From the NCBI GenBank assembly GCA_026419785.1, contig JAODTK010004320.1:165375-229374 (forward strand): a stretch of 64,000 bases of DNA, written 5' to 3'. The notes beneath the pieces were generated by a model. It saw only the letters and a list, made by a program, of their open reading frames with translations, was not told where the DNA came from and did not search any database. Both the position numbers and the translations under genes were made by a program. Shown here in pieces: positions 35,561 through 48,800 of the stretch. The first letter of the stretch is position 1; every line of letters starts with the position of its first letter. The DNA is from Sclerodactyla briareus (Eukaryota; Echinodermata; Holothuroidea; Dendrochirotida; Sclerodactylidae).

Positions 35561-38500
35561 AGTCAAACTGAAGATGCGAGTCAAGTATCGATGACCTTAG
35601 CCAGATAGCATGCATATAGCCCTCATCCTTATGGGCATTTCATCTCCAAATTATCGTAAACAAGTTTATATTACTATGGAAGGCACGATAGATAGTTCCC
35701 ATTACATATTAAGAAAAACGAAAGAAAATTGAATGAGAACCTTCACTGTAATGTAAATCTGATGTTTCCCCTATAGTAACATTATTGGATTTAACGGCAT
35801 CATGGGACAGATCAAGGGTTTTCCTGAGAGATTATGATGACAATAATCCATCCACATGTCCTACGGTCAGACGGTGGATTGCTATTTCTCATTTCCCAAC
35901 AGAACTGTAGAGTCAACGCCCGTAGCCTGAATGTTGTACTATTTCAGGGGCGGGCCGTGGGTCATGCGCCACCTACCAATATGTTCATGTACAGGACTAG
36001 GCCCCACCCTGGCCGGCCACAACAGTGTATGGGATGGTGCAGTACACACGGGCGAAATGTAGTATACGCCTACTCGTGTCGTGACGTGGCGCCGGAAGGC
36101 AGTTTAGCACGCACGTGGGATTTTCGCAGTTAGGAATATCAACAACGTTTCTCAGTTATCGTTCGGATGGATTAGACCAACACAAGGACATAATAATAGA
36201 ATGGTAATTCCACTCGAACGCTGTAAATCATAGCGTGGTAATACTGCTGGGTACAATTGCAATAAACGACGCCCCAATTTCCCAATTCCGTCCATTATAC
36301 ATTATGCCAATTGTGGCATATTCCAACTTCTGCAAACGACAATCATTGTTGTTGAGAACTGTAGGATAATGCGTCTATTTTCCTGAAATCATTATTTTCT
36401 CCTTTCATGAGGATGAAACGAATGTCCCCTATAACATTGGAAGCGAATGGTTACAGATAGTCATATCGATGAAAATATTCTAGGATTAATGCATAGTAGC
36501 TTGCAAATAATTATTAGATAATAAATGATGGGCTATTCTGTCGTGCTTGTAAGCTTGCTTCAGTTAGATGACGATTACATCGGTGTGTGCCATGTGTGCT
36601 AGTATGTTGTGTGTTCGTGAGGGTTTGCGTGCGTGTGTATGTAGCACTCCGGCAGCAGCACAGTGGACATGGAACAATTGAACGTGTAATCATGAACCCG
36701 GAAATAAAAACCTATAATTGGTTCTTGGCCTTGGGCTAAGTATTGTGTTGGGAGGTGGGACGATACTCCCGATAGTGACATCACCATACTAAAGGTTGCC
36801 TATGGATGAATATATAATTAACGCAGACTACCGATAAACGTGAATCTAGTGGACCTCTGTAAGCCAGAGTTCCAAGTCATAGAGGGGATTCACTAGCGGG
36901 GTCAACACCACTGAATGCTTTATACTGAATACCACAAGGTTAGGAATCTCTGCGGAATACCGAACGGTGAAAATAGGCGCACTCGAACAGTTCTCTTCTC
37001 TGGATTAGGGCCAATCCTCACGCCTACCAAAAAATAATTTACTGATAAGTTCTGAAGCTAATTAGGGAACTTCGAGCCGAAATTAACTAAATTGAAATAA
37101 TTATAGTATCTTCATTTCCATTGTAGGCAATCGCGAATTTTGGACGTGACCGCGGTGCTTGCTGTTACCATGGAGCGTTACTCAAGCCTGCAGCGACGCG
37201 TTGCTAATTCTGCTGCAGTTAGTTTAGCTCACTGACCATTCGTGAAAAATCAACATTCCGGTATTGTATCGGGGTTAGATGCCCTGAAGCTTTTCTAAAA
37301 CAATTATAAGACAACTTTCAGGGATCAGGGATATTACTAGATCAATCATCAAAATAATCCAGTGAATTTTGGACCATATTGGAATACTTCTTCAGTTGCT
37401 CAAGACACACAAATAAACAACTTACGCAGCAGCTGAATCCGAAAACGGGGTACCAAATTCGTGCAGATATTGATCTATGAAGCCTTTAAATATGGCAGGG
37501 AAACACTCGCTATAAATTGGGTGTTTGATTGTTACAATAAGGTCAGTGTGTTTTTTTCATGCTCATATCCCAACAGTTTTCAGTGAAGATTTAGTGCGAC
37601 GTCGGTCTTCACGTTGGATACATGGACACTGACCAATCAGGGCTAACTGCGTTTCCCTGTGTGTTTCCATTTTGAGACCGAAATTAAGGCCGAGAAAGTC
37701 ATGTTGACAGCCATGGCTAACTCACGAATACAATTCTCCCATGGAGCAGGGGATATGCTACAATATGTCGGATTAGCAGATCCAGAATGAAGCAGGAGGC
37801 AGGTATGCTGAGTGAGGTTTACCGGGACCTAATAAAGGTGCCAACCGACTGGAACGAGTGGTATGAAATTATGGTCACGCCTACTTACTAACTTCTGTGA
37901 AAGATTTGGGCATAACGAAGATACACGTGAAAGAACTTCAAGTGTGTATTATCATCAGTCATGGGGGTCCATATATATAGGTGGTGTGGTTTTTTGCCAG
38001 AATGTCAATCATCTCCCACCTCTCACGATCGCCATCTGCGGACGTGTGAAATCCCTCGCTAATAAACATTCCAGGCATAGGGTTTACTGACCACGGCCAG
38101 CAGGTGTCTCAAAGAAACTGGTGCCCCGGGGAGCCAAGTAATTTGTCTTACAAGCAAAAAAGATTAACCCCGATGACCTGAAACGACCGCTGGTAATTTG
38201 TGATATTCCGTGATGAAAGTAGGGTGGATAAAGCTTTTCTGAGCCGGGTAGGCCTACTAGTACTAAGACTGAGGGTATACCAACCCAATGTATATAAAAT
38301 TGTCCCAGGAGCTATATGCATGAGGCATGCCATCAGTCGATTAATCACAGACTGAGGTTTTAGCGTACCATGCCCATCCTCGCCACAACTTAAGGCTATC
38401 CATGAAGTAATCTGGTTACATTGAACCCTTACATGGCGACTACAAGCATGCTACTCTGCTTCTGTGAATTAGGGTCGAAGGTCATCTAAGAAAATATTGT

Positions 38501-40025
38501 AGCGAACGTCAATGCTGAATTTTCTTATGGGGAACTCAATTGATTAAGGATAAAGAATCAAGAATATAAGGATATGCAGTAATTTCGGCGGTTACATACA
38601 ATCTCTCCGTAAAACAGTAATGATTCAATAAGACAAAACATTTCAAACATCGTGAAAATTATTGAAACAAGGTTTCCATACAGTGTTTTTGTTAAAAGTA
38701 AATATGAAACGAGGAAACATACTTTCCACAGAAAAATCATTCTTCGAACGGGTTGGAATCAGGCTAACATGCAGTGTGGCGATGTTACTAGACGATTAAC
38801 TGATCATCTATATGGGGGCTAGGGGTGGGACTAGGAGACGCCGCGACGAAAATTCTCATTTCAAATAATTCAATTTAATTTAATTAATGGGGTTAATATA
38901 GTGTCACTATGACATGTTAATATACAATATTAAGTTCGATGTTCTGTGGTGCGGTGTTCCATCGTAATACAAACTACGCCGTTCATTTAGTCCGTGTTTA
39001 GGTTTTTTGGGCCCGTTTTGAATGTTATCAATGTTGCTCCTACAGATGAAAGCCAGTTGAATGTGACAGAAATGATGTTGCAATGTTTTCCATTTTATTT
39101 ATATTAATCGTTCCATAAAATGTTCTCATTTTCACTAGCTCATCATGATCAAACAATTGAATAATGCTTCGAATTTGCTAGAAACGAGTCCCTTTATGTC
39201 CCATATATCTGTTCGTCTGTCTATCTGCTTATATGCGAGCGCGGACTGCACGGTGAATGGGGGGTGGGGGAGGGGGTGGGGTTGGGGGGTGGCTGTAGGA
39301 AGTCGAGACCGGCGAAGGTAATATGTTCCCGAATATCTGTGAATTAGCCGAGAGACTTCGGTGTTCTTACATGAGGTATTTGAGCGAGAATGGGTCATGT
39401 GCCCAGACCCCACTAATTTGCGATTCAACCAATTACACACATTAAAATCACCACTTAGGCCTGTATCATTTGTTTACATCTGTTCACAGCTGTTGGGGTT
39501 CCCAACGAGGAAAATAACAGTACAGCATACTAAGATGGGTGTTTGTTTGTTGTTTTTAGGGGAGGGAGTGGTCGAGTATTTCAAAACTTCACACGACTTC
39601 GCCTCCGAGAGACCAAGCCTATATCTATGCAATCCCTATTCCTACACTGCCCGTAGCATGACTCGATCCGGAGAGGCAAAATTAGTTGCATTCGAAGTAG
39701 ACACCCGGTAGATAATCTACGTAATATAATATAACATAGGAGAATGCTGTGTCTCAACTCATTAATTTTCAACCTTCTCTCAGGCCGCTGAATAGAAGCT
39801 AAAAGTTTGTAACGGTTTAAATTTTACTCACTCATACTTGATATCGCGTAGACTAGTATAGGGTTAGTGAATGGGAGAAGGATATATGCTTATAGTTATA
39901 TGGTATCAACGAAAACTGCACCCCGCAAAACCTGAACGTGCAGTCTATAAAATTGGTTTCACTTGCAGGATATTCTGCGATAAATTAAAAAAAAAGGTCA
40001 GGCCTACTAGTCGTAAGAGGATGAT
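35561..40025. other. Unassigned region
   Basis: No gene or tandem repeat recognised. Minor features: a TG-rich stretch at about 36590-36640 and a G-rich stretch at 39255-39290. Confidence 0.45.
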
Positions 40026-40031
40026 ATTGAC

Positions 40032-40271
40032 CTACTTTGACCTTCGCATTTCCATCGATTCGCTGATTCTCGTGAAGTGCGATGAGGGTATTCCCGTACC
40101 TCCACTATCGTCAATCGTAATCGGCTGTCTCCGCCAGGGCCCTTCTGGATCCTCGAACTCCTCAAATCGGATAACATCCCCCGAAGAGCAAGGCAGGTAT
40201 CCTTCTAGAACGAACAGCATTATCATCATCACAAACACGTCACTCTTATCCTGGACAGCTGCATAGTCCAC
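40032..40271 (-). CDS. Weak candidate first exon of a secreted or membrane protein
   Basis: A 79-codon frame starts with ATG at 40271 on the minus strand. Residues about 12-25 (VFVMMIMLFVLEGY) are strongly hydrophobic and are followed by LPCSSG, which would suit a signal peptide with cleavage near residue 30. The mature part is acidic then mixed: FEEFEDPEGPWRRQP, TIDDSGGTGIPSS. This composition is more protein-like than other open frames here. A possible weak donor (GCGAAG/GTCAAAG) lies at the exon end. The plus strand has an overlapping 131-codon frame (39871-40266), so only one, or neither, is real. I recognise no family. Confidence 0.25.
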   Translation of the reverse strand: MDYAAVQDKSDVFVMMIMLFVLEGYLPCSSGDVIRFEEFEDPEGPWRRQPITIDDSGGTGIPSSHFTRISESMEMRRSK

Positions 40272-40274
40272 AAG

Positions 40275-41735
40275 GAGGCTCGGTACTGCTTGATGCGGGA
40301 ATTATAACCACAAAACTAAATTGTTAACTGCGTCGAATATTATTACTATTACTTAGGGCGTTCAACTGGCTATATCAGCATCGTGTGTGTCAGGCTCGCC
40401 CTGGTCCGTATACTTATATCCATGCACCGTAGTATCAGACGGCCCAATCATCCGACGAGGTGAAAAGATCGTTCAGCCTCATCCAATGTACAGTTTTGGT
40501 AATTCGAAGAAATCGGCTAAGTACCCGCATGCGGATCGTCGGTCTTGTTTACGAATTTAAGCGTGTGACCACGTACCTTGGGTGAATCACGCGTGACTGC
40601 GACTCTCATATTGACAGTAATACTCCGTAATTCCGTATCGGGTAACCCTGCAAAGGCAGTGGCCTTATAAATATCCCGGCGACCAATCGCGTGAGTTGTT
40701 CACTGCAAATGTTCCATGTTTGCTGTTATCGGAATCAATGTTCCATAGATGATTTCTGTTATCATATAGATGTCTGTATTCCCACAATTCTTGGATATTG
40801 AGCAATCAAACTACAGCAGTGACTGTTCGTTTACAAAATCAGCAAATCAACAAATACAATAATTTATCGGATTGAGTGTTCACACTAGTGCCATAAAAAT
40901 GTCGGACGATAGTTTTATCGGACGTGTCGGCGCTCACCTAACGGCGGAAGTGTTGCAGTTGAGTAACTAGTACAAAATTTTTTCCTCTTTTGCCATCCTC
41001 GGGCGGTTGAATAGCTTGGTCGGAAGAGTTTGAATAGCAAGAATTGCAACTCCAAATCACCCCCCCCCCCCCGGCGGGGTGCGTCAGAAAGGGTTTATTG
41101 TCCCATTTTGAAGGAATCAACAGCACTTACACTCTTTTAAAAATCGTGGAGCACTGTGTTGCCCTCCTACGAGTTGCTAATATTTCAACAGCGCATGAAA
41201 GACTTGGGGCCCCAATCCACCCAGAGGCGGTCGATACTTTCCGCCCGAATTCTGGACACCGACCTTCATACCTTACATGAATTTCCCAACGATCCAATTT
41301 GCTAATCGTATGCCTGTGAAAAAAGTTGCATGGTTTTACTGCTCCACCTTCCTGCCAACCGTACTACTATATCCTCACGGACCTACGAGCAATTTTCGAT
41401 TGGGCATTGGCTCGATATAATTTTACCCTTGGACCTTATATCGCCATTACCCTCTAGTTTCCATCTCTTGTGCTTTCCGTCCCATCTCTTTTTTCACCTT
41501 TATATCTCATTTGTTTTTCTTTTCTCTGTTATCATGGTGGGCGGTAGTCCAAGCTCACGCCTCTCCCCCTCTCCCTATACGTTCACTGTCGCGTTAATAT
41601 TGTATATGAGAACGCATTTCGCATTCAAGGAGCTGAAATCTTTGTTTTGTATGCGGTTTGTAGCCATTATTGTGTTATCAAAATTAGAACCGAGCGGTTA
41701 ATCATCGGTCGTGCAACCCTTACTTAAATATCATC
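40275..41735. other. Unassigned region
   Basis: No gene recognised. Contains a C run at 41060-41072. The Ser/Phe/Leu-rich open frame at 41330-41701 has no known motif. Confidence 0.4.
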
Positions 41736-41739
41736 ACCA

Positions 41740-41950
41740 CTTCATCATCTAAACCCCTTATTTTGTCGCCACAACCCACTTTGCATGGCCAAATGTCCCC
41801 TAATAAAACCTTTGGCGGTCCATACTCTTCGTCGCTCAATTGCGCATTTTTACACTTAGCGCATCCGAATTCCGAATTTAACCGTAAGATAAAAATGAAA
41901 TCTTCACTAACTTGATGTTCGAAAATTTAATCGTATCCGTATCGCACACT
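41740..41950 (+). repeat. Half copy of the fold-back element
   Basis: ACAACCCACTTTGCATGGCC, then AAATGTCCCCTAATAAAACC, GGCGGTCCATACTC and CGAAAATTTAATCGTATCCG follow the order of the left arm and spacer at 42200-42400, with substitutions and indels. Its own inverted partner was not found downstream. Confidence 0.6.
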
Positions 41951-42227
41951 GTAACCTTTCTTTCCCTCACCCCCCCCCCCCTCACTCAATATCAACCGCA
42001 TCAGGTTACGCTTGTGCATGTTTCCCTGATAATTGGTGGTCGCCGACGCAACATGCCCTCCCCATGGCCCGCACGGTCACGCTACTATGTATATGGTGAG
42101 GATTCGAACTAAGATATGGGTCGTTAGTCCTATGTATGGCGGCAAATAGGGCGATCATCTCAATCAGAGGCCATGTCTTGCCCCGGATGTTACTGCACAG
42201 CATTCATCAAAACCCCTGAGTCTATCA

Positions 42228-42582
42228 ACAAAACCCACCGCTTTTTTCACGGCCAAACGTCTCCAATAGCCCGTTGGGCGTTCCATTCTCGTAAGGCAGA
42301 ATTTCTCAAGTTTATCACTGCATTCGCAATTTATCGATCCGAAAATTGATCGTATGATAAAAGTTGACGTCCTATACATTGATCGTATCGTATCGTTGCT
42401 AGTGTAATAACAATGTAAACTCGACGTCCGATGGAATCATCGTATCGTATCGATTGCACTAGCTTCGTCGGATGCGATAATTGGTTGCATGCCGTGATAA
42501 ACTTGCGCCATTCAGTAAAGGTATGGAACGCCAAATGGGCTATTGGGGGACGTTCGGCGTGAAAAGTGGGTTTGGTGATAAA
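42228..42582. repeat. Fold-back element: inverted repeat with about 113-bp arms
   Basis: Left arm 42228-42341 and right arm 42470-42582 are reverse complements with small gaps. Examples are ACAAAACCCAC with GTGGGTTTGGTGA, GGGCGTTCCAT with ATGGAACGCC, and CAAGTTTATCACTGCAT with ATGCCGTGATAAACTTG. Paired positions give a common centre near 42405. The spacer of about 128 bases holds direct (CGTAT)n copies at 42385 and 42440. No coding sequence is present. It could be a MITE, the fused ends of a DNA element, or two opposed repeat copies. Confidence 0.8.
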
Positions 42583-43716
42583 ATCGGGAGCTATGAAAAA
42601 TGTATTGGCAGTGACGTATTCATGGTAGACAATTCTCTTTATTGAGCTGCTCGGCCCTATTTGCCCGCATACATGGAACCTACAAAACCATGGTTTTATT
42701 TCTAATCCATATGCTCTTTTGCTCTTCTCATATACAACCGTAGCGTGACCAATAGGGCAGCCCCTGTCATTGTACCGTCATTCGAGTCACTCTGTGCGGG
42801 GAAACTACTAAAATATCGTTCGCGTTCCTCTTGCAAAAGCTTCCAGTGACAGTTTCTTCTGCGTGGCTTCCAAATTATAGGAACAGGCCGATATAACAGG
42901 TGACATTACATGCATAAACCATTCATTGATCAAAAGTCCATTTTGGGGTCCACTTATGACAAAGAAAACCTCATCTTTTATTTATTCTTTCTTCCCTGAA
43001 CAACTTCCGGTAACAGCTTCTGCAATAATCAGAACTAATCTTGTTCAAGACTCGCTGACTTTTGCGATCCAGCAAACATCGAACGTTTATAGGCTAGCTA
43101 ACTATAACTCACATACCGACGAGACGTACCCCAACATCGATAGTGGGAGCTACACCACTGATGCATATAATAAAAATTAAAAAAATTAAAAAAATATAAA
43201 AAAAACTGGAGGGTGTAATAGCGTAAGCAGGGTGAATAAAAGACACGTCGTCTATACTTAGACTGATATCAGAACAAGATTTAAGACGAGGGAGACATAT
43301 GTCTTCAAAGTCATTGCCACGTAATAGCATATTCTCCGAACAGCTACCAGAGAACAGTGGTTGGCATTTGGCATTGTTGAAAAGTCTAGGACTTGGGTCA
43401 CAATCATTGTGGAACATCTACATGAAAACACTTACATGCAACTAGTGTTATGTTGTTTGTCCTCATCATTATCTATGAACTTTGCGAGATGCCAAAATTA
43501 GTTGTACTGGAAATGTCTAGTAACCACGGAAAGTGAAAGAGAGGTGGCTGTATCGTTCTCATACTGAGGTGGGTGATCGCCCATGAGTGTTCAGTACTGT
43601 TCATGTGACATACTGATAAATTACTATACATGATTTAGTGGGCTGGAGCTTCTTCTTCTTTTTAAATATATCCATAAATATCTCACAATAATTTCCTGGT
43701 TTCCCTCACACAATAA
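42583..43716. other. Unassigned region
   Basis: No gene recognised. An A-rich AAAAATTAAAAAA stretch lies at about 43170-43206. The 84-codon plus frame (42926-43180) and 102-codon minus frame (43109-43417) carry no motif. Confidence 0.4.
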
Positions 43717-44844
43717 GGGTCCATACATCTGGTTTCTGTTCGATCAAACGTCTTGTAACCTCTTTTGAGTCATGACATGAATTGCATGCCTTTTATTACG
43801 GAATATGGTGGTAGATCAAATACATCACTCGTGCCTACACAGGGTCCAATCAATACAGAGCAGACTAGATCTACTATTACCCAGGTGAGTACTGATTTCT
43901 ATGACATCACGTGATGGCGCCATGACGTGCATCATAGCATCCTTGCATACTAACGAATTTCAAATGGATCCCCGATCGCTAGATGTTCTAACAGTTGCCA
44001 TGCTACCACAGTGATATCATAAGCGTCTAACACCGACGTGACTGGATCGTTATATCATGAGGACCCCAGAGCAGAAATCTGGTTATCTGTGTTCGATCAA
44101 AACGTCTTGTACCACTCTTTGATGGTCAGGGGGAGACATGAAATGCATCATTCACGATTATGAAGGTTTAGATCACATAGATCACGGACTACACAGGGTC
44201 AATGCACGAGCAGATTGACTATCTGCCATGAACCCGGGTGAGTACTGATTGGCTATGACACACGTGATGCTGCAAAAAGTGCATCATAGCATCATTACTC
44301 AGTGAATACGAGACAATTTTAAATGTAATCCCCGGTTCTCTAGATGTTTCTAAACAGTTGCCAGGTACACGTGAATATTCCATAGAAAGCGTCTAAACAC
44401 ACGACGTGATTGGATCGTTATAAAATCATGAGGACCACGGAGCCATACAATATATTGGTTATCCTTGTCGATCAAACTCTTGTCACCCTTTTTTATGGTC
44501 AGGTCATGATTATGCATACTTAGAATATGGGGGGTCATCAAATACAGCACTGCGTGATAAACACAGGGTTCCGATACACGAGCCTGTTGATTATCTACTG
44601 AGCAGTTTAAAAAAAAAACCCCGAGTGATTACGATTGTGGCTAATGACATCACGTGATGCCCAATGAGTTGCATCATAGCAGCAACTACTCCGATAATCC
44701 AGACCCATTTTTGGGAATGGATCCCCCCTAGTTCGCTAGTATGGTTCTAAAAACATTTGTTGCCAGGTCCAACATGAATATTCATAGGAGAAGCGTTTCT
44801 AAACACACGACGTGTGATTGGACGATCGTGATATAAAACATGAG
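43717..44844 (+). repeat. Three-copy satellite of 344-413 bp with palindromic CATCACGTGATG
   Basis: Copies span 43717-44060, 44061-44431 and 44432-44844. Each runs: GGTTATCTGTGTTCGATCAAA-type start, ACAxAGGGTxC, GGTGAGTACTGATT(GG)CTATGACA, CACGTGATG, GTGCATCATAGCA, TCTAGATGTTCTAACAGTTGCC, GCGTCTAACACxxACGTGA and TGGATCGTTATA..ATCATGAGGACC. The perfect palindrome CATCACGTGATG is intact in copies 1 (43905-43916) and 3 (44648-44659), and ATGAATATTCAT is intact in copy 3 (44774-44785). Differences are mostly small indels. No coding potential is visible. Confidence 0.9.
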
Positions 44845-45600
44845 ATTTCTGGTAACTTCCTAATTTTATAAAAGCGAACGGTTTTATGCTGGAGCATTAC
44901 CACTGACATATACGGGAAGGAACGAAGGGTCTACTATTAATCTGTATGACACATCGCGTTGAGAAAGACTAATCTAAACCCGTGGTGCTGTGACGCTCTA
45001 GCCTTACATTCACTAATATCCACTGCTACAAGCAATTCTAGCAGAAAATTTTCGTATTCGTGGTAAGTGATGACGAAGGACTATTGTTCCCATACCTGTT
45101 TGGGGGGATTATTGATCAAGCGTCCCTGTTGCCATATTAGACCAGGCTTTCGAACAAAATCATTCAAATACTAATTAATGTTAAAGGTGATATCAGTGAG
45201 TATACCACAAAGTTACTGTGTTGTTAGTCCTCATTAGGACTGGGCTAAGATCAGATTCAATGGAAAAGACACTGTCGCCTACTATGGAGAGTGAGAGAAC
45301 GAATTTGTCATTACTTGGAAGGCCATTGTCTGTGAAACGTGGATGGTTTTTATTGTGTTTTCGCACCGGTTCAATATTATTACCTGGAATGAGCTCGCAA
45401 AACTCCTCACATGTTAGTGTCTCGACAACCGCGTATCCTATTTTCCTTTTCCTCGACTGTTTTGCTGACATCCTTCAACATACGCAGAAGATACTGTCAT
45501 TAAAGCTCATACCCATGGTAATGCGGAAGTGTAAATGGTTTATATTAACCAGTTCTTTGTGCACTGTTTGATTGCTCATTGCAAGTGGATGGTCCCTGTG
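44845..45600. other. Unassigned region
   Basis: No gene recognised. The 92-codon minus frame (45193-45471) and 117-codon plus frame (45218-45571) overlap and neither has a familiar motif. Confidence 0.4.
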
Positions 45601-45606
45601 TTTGGC

Positions 45607-45867
45607 GGCGTGGCGGACCCACGTGAGTCAGACCCCCTCCCCATTAACCCAAGTGATCAATAAATTTTTAACACAAAACGCATTCATGCGGTTTCCGTAG
45701 TTTTTTTCAGCTGTTCTTTACAAATCTTGCAGCAGCATGGGTCTAGGCCATAAATTGTGTTTAATTACCAATAGGGACGGTGAGGCCATTATGAGGGCGC
45801 ATTCATCTGAGTTCCAACCTCACCCCCCCCCCCCCTCTCAAGGCAAATCTCTCGGTACGCGCGCCTG
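45607..45867 (+). mobile_element. hAT-like miniature element, copy 3
   Basis: The left end reads GGCGTGGCGGACCCACG, the right end CTCTCGGTACGCGCGCCTG. TGTTTGGC on the left and TGTTTGCG on the right resemble an 8-bp target duplication. The interior shares TTTTTTCAGCTGTT, GCAGCAGCATGGGTCTAGG, CCAATAGGGACGGTGAGG and GAGTTCCAAC with copy 2, in the same orientation. Confidence 0.75.
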
Positions 45868-48800
45868 TTTGCGTGATCTGTACTCACTATTAGAGTCTGG
45901 CGGAGCGGTCGAGGCAAATTGTCATGACAATCTCCCCCACACTAGAAAAAATCTTCCGCGCTTCGCTTGCAGTTGAGCCCTCATTGGCACATTATTGGGG
46001 GAAAAATAAGTCCAACCCATTCATATAGCGTAGTCCCCCAATCGATAGTTACATCACCCTCATCTAGAATACCAAAAAACCTGCCCAGGGACGTCACGCG
46101 TCCCCCCCCCCCCCCCGCCCCCTCCCAGGAAAAAATTGCTAGAGCGGCCCTTGCAGTTTTCGAATATCCAGTTTTGAATTTTTCTGACATTGTCAGATTG
46201 TATATTTTCCGCCTGAGTCCGATGCCCAGTCAACTTTGTAAATTTTCCAACTCAACCGAAGGGATATTTTTTTATTCATTAAAACGGTGAAATGCAAATA
46301 CCACAATGAATACCTCTTCCTTGGGATTTCTACTTTTCCTCCACACTTATTGCAACACGCAATTGGCTTTCTGTTTCTTCGTAGCAGGTGTGCATGTTGT
46401 GTGCATTCACAACACCATGCACGTTATGCACGTGCGACATTCAGTCATTAAGCTGTCTGCATTCACGGGCCAGGTTTTCCCACTTCCCGCCGTTCGTCAT
46501 CTTTAATCGGGATATTTCCATGCAGTGAACGATACTATCGAGGCATAATTCGCGATATTACGTCGCGCTTGTCTCCTAGTTCAACCTGATCACACTGACG
46601 CATCCACTCTTCAAAAACTTTTGTGAGAAAAAGTCTGATTTTGACATTTTGTCGCTTTTCCGAGCAGCACATTTTTGGTTGATATTTCAACCGAGTGATA
46701 TGCGCAAATCAAAGAATAGGAACATTGAATTTTGAAACAGGAATCAGAATCTGATTAAACGACCACGGCCGCTGACAATTTGGAAGAACTTCCGAATGTC
46801 GAGTGGAGAAAAACTGAAAACTGCGGAAATTCCCGCTGAAATGGTTGATATTCCCATTCCTACAGTCCTACTACTCGATCGGAAATATTTCGATAGGATG
46901 ATATTATTCGTTGCGGGAATTTTTTTTTCACTAAATCGAACCATTCATGTAATCGTAATCAAGTCGCAACCTGGGGTGGGGGGGTGGGAGGGGTATATCC
47001 CTCTCATGAAAATTGGTGGATGGGATATGATACAACATATCCCCCCATAAATACATGGGCTAACAATATTTTTATGACTATCTTTTACACATCACCATGC
47101 GCATACAACTCTCTTGGTTATTTCTAACCAACTATTCTCCTACTTTCTGCTGCCTCAACTGCCAAGAAATTTTTTTTTATTTTTATGTCATGCAATCAAC
47201 ATCAATGCATGGGCACCTACTTTCTACGAAAAGTTGCCTCTCCCCTCGCCGGCGCTATTAGCACTTATCACAAATTGTGTCGTGCGGGATGGATAAAAAA
47301 AAAAATCGGTTCCAATTTCCAATTGCATTCCAATTTCTGACGGCAGTCTGGATCATGCACCTGAACCTGGATACATTCATACTCTTCAAAATGACCCTTT
47401 TCCGTGAGAACTTCCACTAATTGCCATAATTCGTGATGTTAAACGGAATGTAGTTTTTTGGGTCATTTTTGAGATTTTTTTTGTTGTTGCAAAATATTTT
47501 TATTGCGCTTGGCGCCGGCGCTTTTGGTATATATATATTTTTTTTTTTCTTAATAAAATACAGTGATTCCACATTCCAAGGCTTGTAATATGCACGAAAA
47601 TACACAGGGCATTGACGTTCCCGACCAGGTGTGGGGCTTGTAAATACCAAATCTTTCGGTACACACTCCGCGCCAACTGATAATGGCGCTCCGCTCTGAT
47701 AGTAAGGCCTTCACTCCCCTATAGCATAATAGCCTCAGGCTAGTCCATAACCAAGCAAGACTAGTTCCGTAATCCCACAGAATCATTATCTGCTGCTGAC
47801 CATTTGCGGCCACCTGGATGCACTGGTGTTATATACAATCGCTTTGTTCTTGATGGCTACCAAGTTGATTATGATACAGCACTTGATAGATCTTTAAGAT
47901 TCTTAGTCTACCTAGGCGGCCAGTGGTATATGATTTCCTAGACCAGGTCTGGTTCATGTCAATATTGTAGGCTTTGTTGTGTACGTACGACAACACGGAC
48001 GCAATGCCTAGCTCATATCTGTGACTCTCCGTCTCGCATCGGTTTGATCCATTTCTTCACACAGTGTACGACATTTCTTTAAAAGAAAAAGAGGCCCCCC
48101 AAAAATGACAAAAAATGGGAACGCCAAGAATGCCCTTTTCGCTTTCGTATAGGGGGAGGATGAGTTGGGAAAAAAAAAAATGAAATACTTGAAATTTTTC
48201 ACTTCTTCCCCCTCTCCCCAATCATATGCCCCTAGCTACGTTTCTTCCCAACGCCCCTTCCCATATAGAAAAGAGGGTACTTCCCCGCCACTCCGAGTGC
48301 CCCTTTCTGTGAGTCAGTTTAAGCTAGCATGTGGTTCTACGCATACTCCGTCAGTTTGACTGTTTGAAAGCACTTGCTTGTATACTCTTCGCAAATAGAA
48401 ATCTAAGGGGTCGTTTCGGTTTCGGTTGCCCGTTCAAATCAATCAAAGTTTCGAAGCGGAGTCCTAATATCTCGAAGTTTTAGAGTCGCTGAAATTGCTC
48501 ATCAAACGGATGGTGCGCATGAAGCTTTGCATGTAGCCTTTTCCAAGATTTAATTTTAGGAGACACTTTCTGAGCAGTGATGGCGCTCTGCCCTGATAAT
48601 GAATTCCAAGCCATTCGTCTCCAGGTCTCGCTCAAGTTTGAACACGCGCAAGTCGAAACGCTTTGATAGATGCGGACGGCAACATTCCTGTGGCGAATAA
48701 CCTACTGCATTTTTTCTTCACCAAGTCCACATTTCTTGTTGTTCACATTTACTTGACCTTTACTGACATCCGCCATAACCTTTGGGAATGACTTGAAACA

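Noticed and set aside
39871..40266. 131-codon plus-strand frame
   Set aside because: It overlaps the more protein-like minus-strand frame at 40032-40271; composition is unremarkable and no motif is recognised.
43717..44844. CRISPR-like array
   Set aside because: The repeats are whole 344-413-bp satellite units, not short repeats with unique spacers, and the sequence is eukaryotic in style.
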